DNA of 64,000 nt, from NCBI GenBank assembly GCA_963728925.1, contig CAVSMB010000029.1, positions 124,001-188,000 on the forward strand. The letters run 5' to 3'. The notes beneath the pieces are model-generated. The model did not search any database and was not told the DNA's origin. It worked only from the letters and a program-made list of their open reading frames with translations. The position numbers and the translations under genes were made by a program. This stretch comes from JBBPZA01 sp963728925. Its GTDB lineage: Bacteria > Actinomycetota > Thermoleophilia > Solirubrobacterales > Solirubrobacteraceae. This document shows positions 52,542-60,655 of the stretch, piece after piece; the stretch's first letter is position 1, and each line of letters starts with the position of its first letter.

Positions 52542-52549
52542 GGGGCGGT

Positions 52550-54259
52550 TTACCTCACGAGCGGCGCTGCGTCCTCGCTGGGGCCCCCGCCGTCCAGCTG
52601 ATCAGCCGTGAAGAGGCTGTGGACGACCTGGATCGCGATCGACCCCTCCCCGACCGCGGAGGCCACGCGCTTGACGGATCCATGCCGCACATCGCCCCCT
52701 GCGAAGACGCCCGGCATGCTCGTTTCGAGCAGCAACGGGCGGCGCTCGAGTGGCCACCCGTGATCCTCTGCGAGGTCCGCGCCCGTGAGCAGGAAACCCC
52801 GCCGGTCCCTCCTTATCTCTTCGGGCAGCCAATCGGTCCGCGGGTGGGCCCCGATCAGCACGAAGAGCCCGTCGGCCGCGACCGTCTGGTGGTCTCCAGT
52901 CGCGCTCTTGCGGAGCTCCAAGGACTGAAGTCGCCCGTCGCCTCCACCACCGACCGCTTCCGTACCCAGACGGACCTCCACGTTCGGCGTCCCCTCCAGT
53001 TCGTGGACCAGATACCGCGACATCCCGGCGCCGAGCGACTGGGCCCGCACGACGAGGGTGACCCGGCGGGCGTAGCGCGCCAGATGCAACGCTGCCTGCC
53101 CCGCTGAGTTGGCGCCGCCGACGATGTACGCCTCCTTCCCGGCCATCGCGTGGGCCTCCGACGCCGGGCCGCCATAGAAGACCCCGGCGCCGTGCAGGGC
53201 TTCGAGCGCTGGAACGCCCAACCGGCGGTAGTCGGCGCCCGTGGCGAGGATCACCGCTCGGGCGCTGACGCGCCGGTGGTCGGAGAGAGTCACCGACAGC
53301 CGGTCACGGACGCGACCGAGGCCGGTCACCTTGTGCATGAAGGCGAAGTTCGCTCCGAAGACCCAGGCCTGGTCGTAAGCCTGCTGGGCGAGCCTCGTCC
53401 CGGTGACGCCGCGCGGGAAGCCGAGGTAGTTGCGAATCAGCGAGCTCGAGGTGGCCTGTCCACCGATTCCGCCCTCGTCTATCACCAGGGTGTCCAAGCC
53501 TTCGGACGCGCCATAGACCGCTGCCGAAAGGCCGGCCGGTCCGGCACCGACGATGACCACATCGAAGTCGTCGCGCTCAAGGTCGATCGAGGCACCGGCG
53601 GCGTCCGCGATCTCCCTGTTCGTCGGGTTGCTCAGGACCTGACCGCCGGGAAGGAGCATGAGGGGGAGCTTCGCCTCCAGCCCCGCCTTGGCGAGGACGT
53701 TGCGTCCCTCGCTCGACTCGCTGAGGTAGAAGGCGTGCGGGACCGCGCAGCGCTGCAACGCATCCCTGATCTCGTGCGCTCTGCCGGCCCAGGCCTCGCC
53801 TACGACGCGGATCGTGTGCGGAGCGATGCGCTGCGCCTCGGTCCACTCGAGCAGAAAGCTGGAGATGGCGTGATGAAACAGCTCGTCCGGCGAGACCGCC
53901 GGCCGGCGCACGTAGTAGTCGATCCGCCCCAGGGCCATCGAGTCGAAGATCGCCTCGGCCGTCGGCCGGTGCCCGGCGTCCCCCCAAGCAACCAGCAGCC
54001 CGCGCTTGGCGTGTGGGTGGAGCCGGCGCACGCGCTCGAGCAGCTCAGCGCCGGTAGTTTCGGAGAGCGATTGTCCCACCAGAACCAAGGCGACCTCTTC
54101 GCCGGCATCGGACAGCCGGAGGAGGACCGCGAGCGCTTCGTCCCCCGAGCGTGTGCAGATAATCTGGTAGTTGCCTGCGTAGCGGCCACGCAGCTCCCGC
54201 TCGACGTGGCTCAGTGCGGCGGGGTCGGCGTCAACGGCCAAAAGCGCAGGGGCGGGCAT
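52550..54259 (-). CDS. Response-regulator receiver fused to thioredoxin-reductase-like flavoprotein
   Basis: 569 aa. Residues 1-130 are a receiver-like domain (LLAVDADPAALSHVERELRG, LVLVGQS where the phosphoacceptor would be). A thioredoxin-like linker follows (about 150-215). From 230 on lies a TrxR-type FAD/NADPH oxidoreductase: FDVVIVGAGPAGLSAAVYGA, LVIDEGGIGGQA, ILATGADYRRLGVP, AYIVGGANSAGQAALHLARY, PGVFAGGDVRHGSVKRVASA. The redox CxxC of real TrxR is replaced by GVFYGGPASEAH, so disulfide transfer is unlikely. It may reduce another acceptor. Confidence 0.87.
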   Translation of the reverse strand: MPAPALLAVDADPAALSHVERELRGRYAGNYQIICTRSGDEALAVLLRLSDAGEEVALVLVGQSLSETTGAELLERVRRLHPHAKRGLLVAWGDAGHRPTAEAIFDSMALGRIDYYVRRPAVSPDELFHHAISSFLLEWTEAQRIAPHTIRVVGEAWAGRAHEIRDALQRCAVPHAFYLSESSEGRNVLAKAGLEAKLPLMLLPGGQVLSNPTNREIADAAGASIDLERDDFDVVIVGAGPAGLSAAVYGASEGLDTLVIDEGGIGGQATSSSLIRNYLGFPRGVTGTRLAQQAYDQAWVFGANFAFMHKVTGLGRVRDRLSVTLSDHRRVSARAVILATGADYRRLGVPALEALHGAGVFYGGPASEAHAMAGKEAYIVGGANSAGQAALHLARYARRVTLVVRAQSLGAGMSRYLVHELEGTPNVEVRLGTEAVGGGGDGRLQSLELRKSATGDHQTVAADGLFVLIGAHPRTDWLPEEIRRDRRGFLLTGADLAEDHGWPLERRPLLLETSMPGVFAGGDVRHGSVKRVASAVGEGSIAIQVVHSLFTADQLDGGGPSEDAAPLVR

Positions 54260-54280
54260 GCGAGACGGCTCGGAGCCGCG

Positions 54281-55801
54281 TCAGCCGCTCGAGCGCGATT
54301 CCTGCTCGGGCAGCGCGCGGCGCACCATCGCGCCGACGGCCACGGCGACGGCGATCACCATGCCGAGCAGGCCGAGGTCGACGTCGTAGCCGAGGACGTG
54401 GGCGAGGTCGCCGCGCCAGCGAACGGCGGCCACGGCGAGGATCACCCCCGCGAGCCAGTGCATCGCGAGCAGCCCGCGCCGGTCGGCGGGCTCGGGGTCG
54501 GGCACGAGGAACAGCGAGCCAGTGAAGGCCGCCATGCTGAGGACGAAGGTCGTGTGCGACTCGGGCGCGAGCGGGTCGAGGCCGGGGAGGATGCCGAGCA
54601 CCGCCGCGAGCACGGCGACGAGCGCCGAGAGGACGGCGACGGCCGCCGCCCGGCTGCGAACGGCCACCCACGCGCGGCGCACGCGAGAGGGCGGGGCGGC
54701 GGCGAGAGGGGCGGCGGCGAGAGGGGCGGCGGCGAGAGGGGCGGCGGCGAGAGGGGCGGCGGCGAGAGGGGCTGCGGCACGAGGGGCGGCGGGAGGGAGA
54801 GGGGCGGTCGCGAGCGCGGCGGCGAGAGGGGCGGCGGCGACATCGCCGGGGAGGGCCGCGGCCCCCGCGGCGGCCGGCACGGCGATCTCCTCCTCGACCT
54901 CCACGCCGTAGTGGTCGCGGTGCCAGGCCACGTAGCGGCGGACGCCCTCGGCGAAGGTGGTCGTGGCCGTCCAGCCGAGCTCTCGCTCCGCGCGGCGGCC
55001 GGAGATCGTCGCGCCCTGGAAGTCGCCGCTGCGGCCCGGGACGCGCACCACCTCCACGTCGCCGACCTCGTCGCGGACCAGCTCGGCGAGCTGGCGGATG
55101 GTCATCTCCTCCTCGCCGACCAGGTTGTAGACGCGGTTGGCGGCGATCGGCTGCAGCGCACGGACGACGCCGTCGGCGAGGTCCTCGACGTAGACGAAGC
55201 GGCGCGACTGGCTGCCGTCGCCGGCGATGGTCAGCGGCTCGCCGTTGAGCGCCTTGTCGACGAAGATCGGGACGACCGCCTCCTTGCGGGCCCGCGGACC
55301 GTAGGGGATACCGAAGCGCAGGATGGTGAACTCGAGGTCGGAGAGCTCGGCGAACGAGCGGCAGTACATCTCGCCGGCGAGCTTGGTCGCGGTGTAGAGA
55401 TGGGCCGGGTGGGTCAGGCCGGAGTCTTCGTCGAACTCCTGCGCGGCAGGCGGATAGACCCAGATCGTCGACGCGTAGACGACACGCCGCACGCCGGCGC
55501 GCCGCGCGGCCTCGAGCACGTTGAAGGTGCCGCGGGCGTTGACCGACTCGGCGCGCTCGGGGCAGCGGGCGACCTCGTCCACGTCCGCCATGGCGGCGAG
55601 GTGCGCGACCGCGTCGCAGCCAGCCATCGCCTCTGCCAGCGCGTCGAGGTCGAGCAGGTCGCCGGCGATGCTCTCGACCTCGCCGCCGTGGTAGGGCGAC
55701 GGGCGCAGGTCGAAGATGCGGGGGACGATGCCCCCGTCGACCAGGCGGTCGGCGACGTGGGAGCCGATGAAGCCGGCACCGCCGGTCAGCAGGACTCTCA
55801 C
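54281..55801 (-). CDS. NAD-dependent sugar epimerase with C-terminal membrane domain
   Basis: 506 aa from the GTG at 55801. Residues 1-310 are an extended SDR epimerase/dehydratase: VLLTGGAGFIGSHVADRLVD, VVYASTIWVYPP, HLYTATKLAGEMYCRSFAEL (YxxxK), SRRFVYVEDLADGVVRAL. A linker of APLAA repeats (about 330-375), coded by a 15-bp tandem repeat, joins it to about four membrane spans (AVAVLSALVAVLAAVLGILP; FVLSMAAFTGSLFLV; LLGMVIAVAVAVGAM). The membrane tail is unusual for this family. It overlaps the aminotransferase gene by four bases and likely shares its sugar pathway. Confidence 0.83.
   Translation of the reverse strand: MRVLLTGGAGFIGSHVADRLVDGGIVPRIFDLRPSPYHGGEVESIAGDLLDLDALAEAMAGCDAVAHLAAMADVDEVARCPERAESVNARGTFNVLEAARRAGVRRVVYASTIWVYPPAAQEFDEDSGLTHPAHLYTATKLAGEMYCRSFAELSDLEFTILRFGIPYGPRARKEAVVPIFVDKALNGEPLTIAGDGSQSRRFVYVEDLADGVVRALQPIAANRVYNLVGEEEMTIRQLAELVRDEVGDVEVVRVPGRSGDFQGATISGRRAERELGWTATTTFAEGVRRYVAWHRDHYGVEVEEEIAVPAAAGAAALPGDVAAAPLAAALATAPLPPAAPRAAAPLAAAPLAAAPLAAAPLAAAPLAAAPPSRVRRAWVAVRSRAAAVAVLSALVAVLAAVLGILPGLDPLAPESHTTFVLSMAAFTGSLFLVPDPEPADRRGLLAMHWLAGVILAVAAVRWRGDLAHVLGYDVDLGLLGMVIAVAVAVGAMVRRALPEQESRSSG
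54690..54795 (-). repeat. 15-bp tandem repeat coding the APLAA linker
   Basis: The unit GAGGGGCGGCGGCGA occurs about six to seven times with few changes. Each unit encodes five residues of the linker in the epimerase gene. The 15-base period keeps the frame at any copy number. Further degenerate units lie at 54820-54840. Confidence 0.85.
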
Positions 55802-56814
55802 GAAACGACCTCCGGTCGGTAGTAGAGCGGCACGCACCAATGGTGATCGGCAACCCAGTCGGTATTGATGAGGACCTCCGTGCTGCCGAACAGGCGGTGG
55901 CAGGGCGCGTCGTAGACCTTGCCGGTCGAGCGCTCGACGGGATCGAAGACGATGTACTTGTAGAGCCCCGACGTCATGCCGTCCGGGAGCCGCAGGCGCC
56001 CGCGGTGCAGCGGATCGAGGACCTCGCGGGCGGCGGCGTTCTTCCACGCCACGATCTCCTCGAGCCGCTCGATCTGCACGAGCCCCAGCGCAGCGGTGAA
56101 CTCGCTCATGCGGAAGTTCAGCCCGAGCGCGCGCAGGTCGGGCTTGCCGTAGTTGCGGAAGGCGCGGGCGAAGGCCACCAGGTCGTCGTCGCCCGAGACG
56201 AGCACGCCGCCCTCGCCGGTCGAGATCGTCTTGGTCGCATAGAGCGAGAAGACCCCCGCGTCGCCGAAGGTGCCGGGGCGCCGGCCGTGCCACGCGGCGC
56301 CGTGGGCGTGGGCGCAGTCCTCGACGAGGAAGATGCCCTCATCGCGGCAGAAGCGCGCGATCGCCTCGGTCTCGAAGGCGAGATGGCCGCCGATGTGGAC
56401 CAGCAGCGCCGCGCGCGGGCGGTGACGCCGCGCCTTGCGCTCGAAGTCCTCGAAGGACATGCACAGGTCGTCGCGGTTGCAGTCGACCCACTCGACCCGG
56501 GCGCCGGCCTTCATCGCGGCGAGCGGCGTCGCCTGAAAGGTGTTGGACGGGCACAACACGGTCTCGCCGGCGACGCCGGCGTACTCGAGGGCGGCGAGGG
56601 CGGCGCCGGTCCACGAGGCGGTGGCGACCGCGCCGGCGCCGTTCCACGCCGCCCAGGCGTCCTCGAAGCGCTCGGTGAGCTCGCCCTCCGACCAGCGCTC
56701 GGCGTCGATGACCCCGTCCCACAGCTCGTGCAGACGCTCCCGGTCGCGCCGGTCGAAGCCGATGGCGAAGCGCTCGAGGTCGGCGCGCGAGCGCCCGGAG
56801 ATGATGGAGTTCAC
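55798..56814 (-). CDS. DegT/DnrJ/EryC1/StrS-family sugar aminotransferase
   Basis: 338 aa. The fold I PLP enzyme pattern is clear: TASWTGAALAALEYAGVAGE, VLCPSNTFQATPLAAMKAGA, FLVEDCAHAHGAAWHG (Asp to the pyridine N), SLYATKTISTGEGGVLV (Lys in TKTIS) and FRNYGKP. Such enzymes transfer an amino group to keto-sugars for surface polysaccharides, or act as dehydratases. The epimerase gene overlaps by four bases (GTGA), so the pair forms an operon for an amino-sugar. No glycosyltransferase is directly adjacent. Confidence 0.9.
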   Translation of the reverse strand: MNSIISGRSRADLERFAIGFDRRDRERLHELWDGVIDAERWSEGELTERFEDAWAAWNGAGAVATASWTGAALAALEYAGVAGETVLCPSNTFQATPLAAMKAGARVEWVDCNRDDLCMSFEDFERKARRHRPRAALLVHIGGHLAFETEAIARFCRDEGIFLVEDCAHAHGAAWHGRRPGTFGDAGVFSLYATKTISTGEGGVLVSGDDDLVAFARAFRNYGKPDLRALGLNFRMSEFTAALGLVQIERLEEIVAWKNAAAREVLDPLHRGRLRLPDGMTSGLYKYIVFDPVERSTGKVYDAPCHRLFGSTEVLINTDWVADHHWCVPLYYRPEVVS

Positions 56815-56955
56815 GATGGCGGCAAGCCTGCCTGACGCAGGGACTTCGAGGTGAACGGCCGGTGAAGCACGGCGGCCGGCGGCCGGCCGGCGCGGGACAG
56901 TGTCTCAGGCGCGGCGCCGCGCTGCACGCCAGATCGGACGCATAGCATCACGCAG

Positions 56956-57579
56956 ATGAACGGGCCCGCGCTCGACGAGCTTCGCATCGCGGACGAGCCG
57001 GGCGCGTGGGAAGCGCTCGGCTTCACGCTGGACGGCGAGGGGCTGACCGTCGGCACGACGCGTCTGACGCTCGTGGGGCGGGCCGGCGGCGAGGGCATCT
57101 GCTCCTGGTCGCTTCGCGGCCTGGATGCGACGGACCTCGACGGGCTGCCCACGGAGCGCTCGACCGCCACCGCGCCAATCCCGGCGGCGCACGCGAACGG
57201 CGCGAGCGCCGTCGACCACGTGGTCGTCTTCACCCCCGATCTCGACCGGGCGGTGGCGGCCCTCGAGGCGGCCGGGCTCCCGCTGCGGCGGCGCATCGAG
57301 CCGCCCGAGGCGCCGCGGCCGGTGCGCATGGCCTTCCTGCGCGTGGGCGAGGCCGTCCTGGAGGTCGTCGAGCGTGCGGACGCGCCCGACCGTGGCGCAC
57401 CCGCGGCCTTCTGGGGCCTGGTGATCGTCGTCGAGGACCTCGACGCGGCGGCACGGCTCGCCGGCGAGCGACTCGGTGCACCTCGCGACGCCGTGCAACC
57501 GGGGCGGCGGATCGCCACGGTCGCACCCGAGGCGGGGCTCAGCACGGAGGTCGCGTTGATGACGCCCGGGCGGCGCTGA
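56956..57579 (+). CDS. VOC/glyoxalase-superfamily protein
   Basis: 207 aa. The second half has AVDHVVVFTPDLDRAVAALE, GLPLRRRIEPPEAP, VRMAFLRVGEAVLEVVERAD and FWGLVIVVEDLDAAARLAGE, a glyoxalase-like pair of beta-alpha-beta-beta-beta units. His (DHVVV) and Glu (LEVVE) could bind metal. The first half is a divergent unit (TVGTTRLTLVGRAG). The reaction cannot be told. It precedes an amidohydrolase-msrB unit by 31 bases. Confidence 0.8.
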   Translation: MNGPALDELRIADEPGAWEALGFTLDGEGLTVGTTRLTLVGRAGGEGICSWSLRGLDATDLDGLPTERSTATAPIPAAHANGASAVDHVVVFTPDLDRAVAALEAAGLPLRRRIEPPEAPRPVRMAFLRVGEAVLEVVERADAPDRGAPAAFWGLVIVVEDLDAAARLAGERLGAPRDAVQPGRRIATVAPEAGLSTEVALMTPGRR

Positions 57580-57610
57580 GCGCCGCCGGCGCGACTCTAC
57601 AGTTGTGGAG

Positions 57611-58759
57611 ATGAGCGACCCGGAGGCCATCCTGCGCGCGGCGGTCGCGCCGTTCGCCGCCGAGATCGCGGAGCGCCGGCCGCCGGGGTCCGAGGTCGTC
57701 GAGGCCCACGCGCACCTCGGCCGCGACGAGGACGGACGGTCGCTCGACCCCGCGGTGCTCGTGCAGATGCTCGACCAGGCCGACGCCGGCCGCGCGCTGG
57801 TCTTCCCGCTCCACGATCCCGAGAGGGTCCCCGCCTACCGGCTGCCCAACGACCGCGTGCTCGACTGGGCGCAGGAGAGCGAGGGGCGCTTCGTGCCCTT
57901 CTGCCGGCTCGACCCGGGCGACGAGCCGCTCGCCGAGGGCGAGCGCTGCCTCGAGCGCGGGGCGCGCGGGATCAAGCTCCACCCGCGCGCGCAGTCGTTC
58001 GGGTTCCACGACGGCGTGGCCGACGGCATCTTCGCGCTCGCCGAGCAGGCGGGCGTCCCGATCCTCATCCACGCCGGGCGCGGGATGCCGCCGATCGCCG
58101 ACGGGCTCGTCGACCTCGCGTTTCGCCATCCGTCCGTCGTCCTGATCCTCGCCCACGCAGGAATCGCCGACCAGGGCGTCTTCGCGTCCCGCCTCTCCGA
58201 CCATCCCGGGATCCTCTACGACACCTCCTGCTTCTCGGCGCTCGACGTCGTCGCGCTCTTCTCCCGGGTCGCGCCGCAGCGCATCGTCTTCGGGTCGGAC
58301 CCGCCCTACGGCCGGCCCTTCGGCGGCCTGTACCTCGTGCTTCGCGCGGCGGCCGCGGCCGGTCTCGACGCCGCCACGACGAGCCTCGTGATCGGCGGGA
58401 CCACCGCCAGCCTGCTCGCGGGCCGGGGCCTGCCGCCGAGCACGCCGCCCGCCCGTGCCGACGACGACCTCGTGCTCTCGGCCCGCCTCGCCCGCGTGGT
58501 CGCCTACGGCTCGGTGGCCTTCGGGATGATCATGGCCGGCGGGGCGGACCGGGCCATCGACGCGGTGAACCTGATCGCCGCGGCGACCCGCGATCCCGAG
58601 CCCGGCCCCGCCGGGCCGGCCCTGGAGCGCATTCACGCGGCGGCGCAGGACGCGGCCCGCCTGGCAGCGCTCGGACCGGAATGGACGTGGCCGGCCCTCG
58701 GCCTCGTGCACATGTCGACGAGCCTCGCCGCCACCGAGCGCGAGGCACAACGGAGGTGA
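57611..58759 (+). CDS. Amidohydrolase-family protein (TIM-barrel metal hydrolase)
   Basis: 382 aa. VVEAHAHLGRDED has the HxH metal motif. GIKLHPRAQSFGFHDGVADG, VPILIHAGRGMPP, VVLILAHAGI and FGSDPPYGRPFGG supply the later His and Asp ligands of amidohydrolase-2-like decarboxylases and hydrolases. The C-terminal about 100 residues are helical (DAVNLIAAATRD, WPALGLVHMSTSLA) and less usual. The reaction is unknown. The ATG at 57611 is chosen over GTG 57605. The msrB ribosome-binding site overlaps its stop. Confidence 0.82.
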   Translation: MSDPEAILRAAVAPFAAEIAERRPPGSEVVEAHAHLGRDEDGRSLDPAVLVQMLDQADAGRALVFPLHDPERVPAYRLPNDRVLDWAQESEGRFVPFCRLDPGDEPLAEGERCLERGARGIKLHPRAQSFGFHDGVADGIFALAEQAGVPILIHAGRGMPPIADGLVDLAFRHPSVVLILAHAGIADQGVFASRLSDHPGILYDTSCFSALDVVALFSRVAPQRIVFGSDPPYGRPFGGLYLVLRAAAAAGLDAATTSLVIGGTTASLLAGRGLPPSTPPARADDDLVLSARLARVVAYGSVAFGMIMAGGADRAIDAVNLIAAATRDPEPGPAGPALERIHAAAQDAARLAALGPEWTWPALGLVHMSTSLAATEREAQRR

Positions 58760-58761
58760 CC

Positions 58762-59163
58762 ATGGAACCCAAGGTGATCAAGAGCGAGGAGCAGTGGCGC
58801 GAGGAGCTCAGCCCCGAGCAGTACGAGGTCTTGCGCCGGCAGGGCACCGAGCCCGCCTTCAGCGGCGAGTACACCTACTCCAAGGAGGACGGGACCTACC
58901 ACTGCGGGGCGTGCGACGCGCCGCTGTTCAGCTCGGACACGAAGTTCGAGTCCGGCACGGGGTGGCCGAGCTTCTGGGAGCCGGCCTTCGCGGACGCGGT
59001 CGAGCTGCGCAAGGACCGCAGCCACTTCATGACGCGCACCGAGGTCGTGTGCGCGACGTGCGGCTCGCACCTCGGGCACGTGTTCGACGACGGCCCGAAC
59101 CCCACGGGCCAGCGCTTCTGCATCAACTCGCTGGCGCTGAAGCTCGACACCGACGAGGGATGA
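58762..59163 (+). CDS. msrB: Peptide-methionine (R)-S-oxide reductase MsrB
   Basis: 133 aa. YHCGACDAPLFSSDTKFESG has the first zinc CxxC, then TGWPSFWEPAF, VCATCGSHLGHVFDDGP (second CxxC) and QRFCINSLALKL with the catalytic Cys. The active site and zinc site are complete. It reduces methionine-R-oxide and complements msrA at 36518. GGAGGTGACC lies just before the ATG and overlaps the stop of the amidohydrolase gene, so the two are coupled. Confidence 0.95.
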   Translation: MEPKVIKSEEQWREELSPEQYEVLRRQGTEPAFSGEYTYSKEDGTYHCGACDAPLFSSDTKFESGTGWPSFWEPAFADAVELRKDRSHFMTRTEVVCATCGSHLGHVFDDGPNPTGQRFCINSLALKLDTDEG

Positions 59164-59255
59164 GCCGGCGGCCGTGAGCCGCCGCCTCACGGGCCGCCCC
59201 AACCGAGAGTAGGAAACGGCGACGAATTCGCCGGCAGCGGGCATACTGGGCCCTC

Positions 59256-60068
59256 ATGCGTCCGCGGATGCTCTTCCTCGGCGCGATCGTCATCGTCCTG
59301 CTCCTCGGGCCGCTCATCGCCCTGTTCACCGGGGGCGGAGCCGGTGGCGGTCGCGAGGCTTCGCGCACCGAGCCCTCCGCGGTCCCGGTCGCGCAGGCCG
59401 ACGTGCCGGCGCCCGACGACGGCGACCAGGCGCCGTTGCCCAAGCCCAGGCCGAAGCTCGTCGAGCCCGTCGCCGGCCAGACCGCCCTGCAGACCGGCGA
59501 CGCCGCGGGAGTGACCGCGGGCGATGGCGGCCGCGCGAGCGACCCGAAGCCGACGGCCCCGGCGAGCGCCGGCGGCGGCGTCTCCCCGGGCGCTCCCTCC
59601 GACGACCAGGTCCGGGCGGAGCTCGCCGGGATGCAGCGCTCCCAGAAGCGCATCGAGACACTGCTCGCGTCGGGCCGCTACCCCGTCAGCTACGGGTCGG
59701 GAAGGGTCAACTGGCCGCTCCCCGGGTACCGGACGATCTCCTCGCCGTTCGGCATGCGCTGGGGCCGGCTGCACGCCGGCATCGACATCCCGGCGCCGGT
59801 CGGCACGCCGATCCGGGCGGCCGACGCGGGCACGGTGATCCTCGCCGGGTGGACGGGCGGCTACGGCAACTACACCTGCGTCCAGCACACCAGGACGCTG
59901 TCGACGTGCTACGGCCACCAGTCGCGGTTGCTGGTCCGCCCCGGGCAGGACGTGCAGGCGGGCGAGGCGATCGGGCTGACCGGCAACACCGGCTCCTCGA
60001 CGGGCCCGCACCTGCACTTCGAGACGCGCGTCGGCGGGCAGCCGCTGGACCCGATGGGTTTCCTCTAG
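59256..60068 (+). CDS. Membrane-anchored M23 peptidase (LytM-like)
   Basis: 270 aa. One N-terminal membrane span (FLGAIVIVLLLGPLIALFTG) and a long Pro/Ala/Gly linker lead to an M23 domain: VNWPLPGYRTISSPFGMRWG, RLHAGIDIPAPVGTPIRAAD (HxxxD), VQHTRTLSTCYGHQSRLL and TGSSTGPHLHFETRVGG (HxH). All zinc ligands are present. Such enzymes cut peptidoglycan cross-links during growth or division. Two cysteines (YTCVQH and STCYGH) may form a disulfide. Confidence 0.9.
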   Translation: MRPRMLFLGAIVIVLLLGPLIALFTGGGAGGGREASRTEPSAVPVAQADVPAPDDGDQAPLPKPRPKLVEPVAGQTALQTGDAAGVTAGDGGRASDPKPTAPASAGGGVSPGAPSDDQVRAELAGMQRSQKRIETLLASGRYPVSYGSGRVNWPLPGYRTISSPFGMRWGRLHAGIDIPAPVGTPIRAADAGTVILAGWTGGYGNYTCVQHTRTLSTCYGHQSRLLVRPGQDVQAGEAIGLTGNTGSSTGPHLHFETRVGGQPLDPMGFL

Positions 60069-60071
60069 CCC

Positions 60072-60371
60072 TCAGTCGAGGTCGAAGGCCGCGCGGATCG
60101 CGGCGCCGAGCGCCTGCTCCTGGTGGTCCACGAACGTCCCGATCTGCGGGCCGAGGGCGGTCTTCGGGATGGTCGTGACGTTGTCGCAGCTCACGACAGA
60201 TGGCCCGTCCAGGCCGTTGGTCTCATCGACGTGGACCTCGGTGGACAGGCCACGGATCGTGGTCGTGATCGGCGCGATCGTGACCGTGGCGAGGTGCGGC
60301 CGAACGAGCTCGCGGGTCAGGATCAACACCGGCCGCGTCTTGTCGAGCCGCGCCGAGTGGATCGGACGCAC
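60072..60371 (-). CDS. MazF/PemK-type toxin
   Basis: 99 aa. The fold shows RPIHSARLDKTRPVLILTRE, TVTIAPITTTIRGLSTEVHV, SVVSCDNVTTIPKTALG. The pattern of RP-V-I-T near the N-terminus, T-I-RG-x-EV and D/N-x-TTIPK is that of PemK/MazF endoribonucleases, which cut mRNA. The GTG start overlaps the antitoxin stop by one base, so the toxin is translated after the antitoxin. It lies 3' to 3' with the M23 gene. Confidence 0.9.
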   Translation of the reverse strand: MRPIHSARLDKTRPVLILTRELVRPHLATVTIAPITTTIRGLSTEVHVDETNGLDGPSVVSCDNVTTIPKTALGPQIGTFVDHQEQALGAAIRAAFDLD

Positions 60372-60604
60372 TACGCGAGGTCGATCGCCTGGCGCGCGGC
60401 GTGGTCCGCCAGGCCTGCGAGATCAGGATCCGAGCCTGTCCGCGCCAGTATCTCGGCGTCACGGGCGGCGACCCGGCGACGGCGCTCACGCTCGAGCGCT
60501 CGGGTGACGACAGCCGCCCGGCTCGGCTCCACGCCGCCGTCGACGAGCTCGTCGACGAACGTCACCAGATGGTCGGGCAGGCGAACGGCGATCTGCTTGC
60601 TCAT
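60371..60604 (-). CDS. Ribbon-helix-helix antitoxin
   Basis: 77 aa. The N-terminus MSKQIAVRLPDHLVTFVDEL is a classic RHH/CopG strand and helix that binds DNA as a dimer. The C-terminal helices (ALERERRRRVAARDAEILAR, DLAGLADHAARQAIDLA) would wrap the toxin. The start codon lies inside a near-palindrome (60602-60629), which fits autoregulation. It precedes the PemK-like toxin gene with a one-base overlap. Confidence 0.9.
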   Translation of the reverse strand: MSKQIAVRLPDHLVTFVDELVDGGVEPSRAAVVTRALERERRRRVAARDAEILARTGSDPDLAGLADHAARQAIDLA

Positions 60605-60629
60605 CCCAAGACGGTACCACCTTGGGATG
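60602..60629. promoter_or_regulatory. Palindromic operator of the toxin-antitoxin operon
   Basis: Nine-base arms CATCCCAAG (60602-60610) and CTTGGGATG (60621-60629) flank ACGGTACCAC, whose core GGTACC is itself a palindrome. The left arm includes the antitoxin start codon (read on the minus strand). An RHH dimer pair would bind here and repress its own promoter. The SDR start codon is 27 bases to the right, so the site could also affect that gene. Confidence 0.75.
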
Positions 60630-60655
60630 CGCGCTTCAGTCCCTACGCTGGTGTC

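Noticed and set aside
54690..54795. CRISPR-like repeat
   Set aside because: The 15-base units have no spacers and stay in frame inside the epimerase gene; it is a coding microsatellite.
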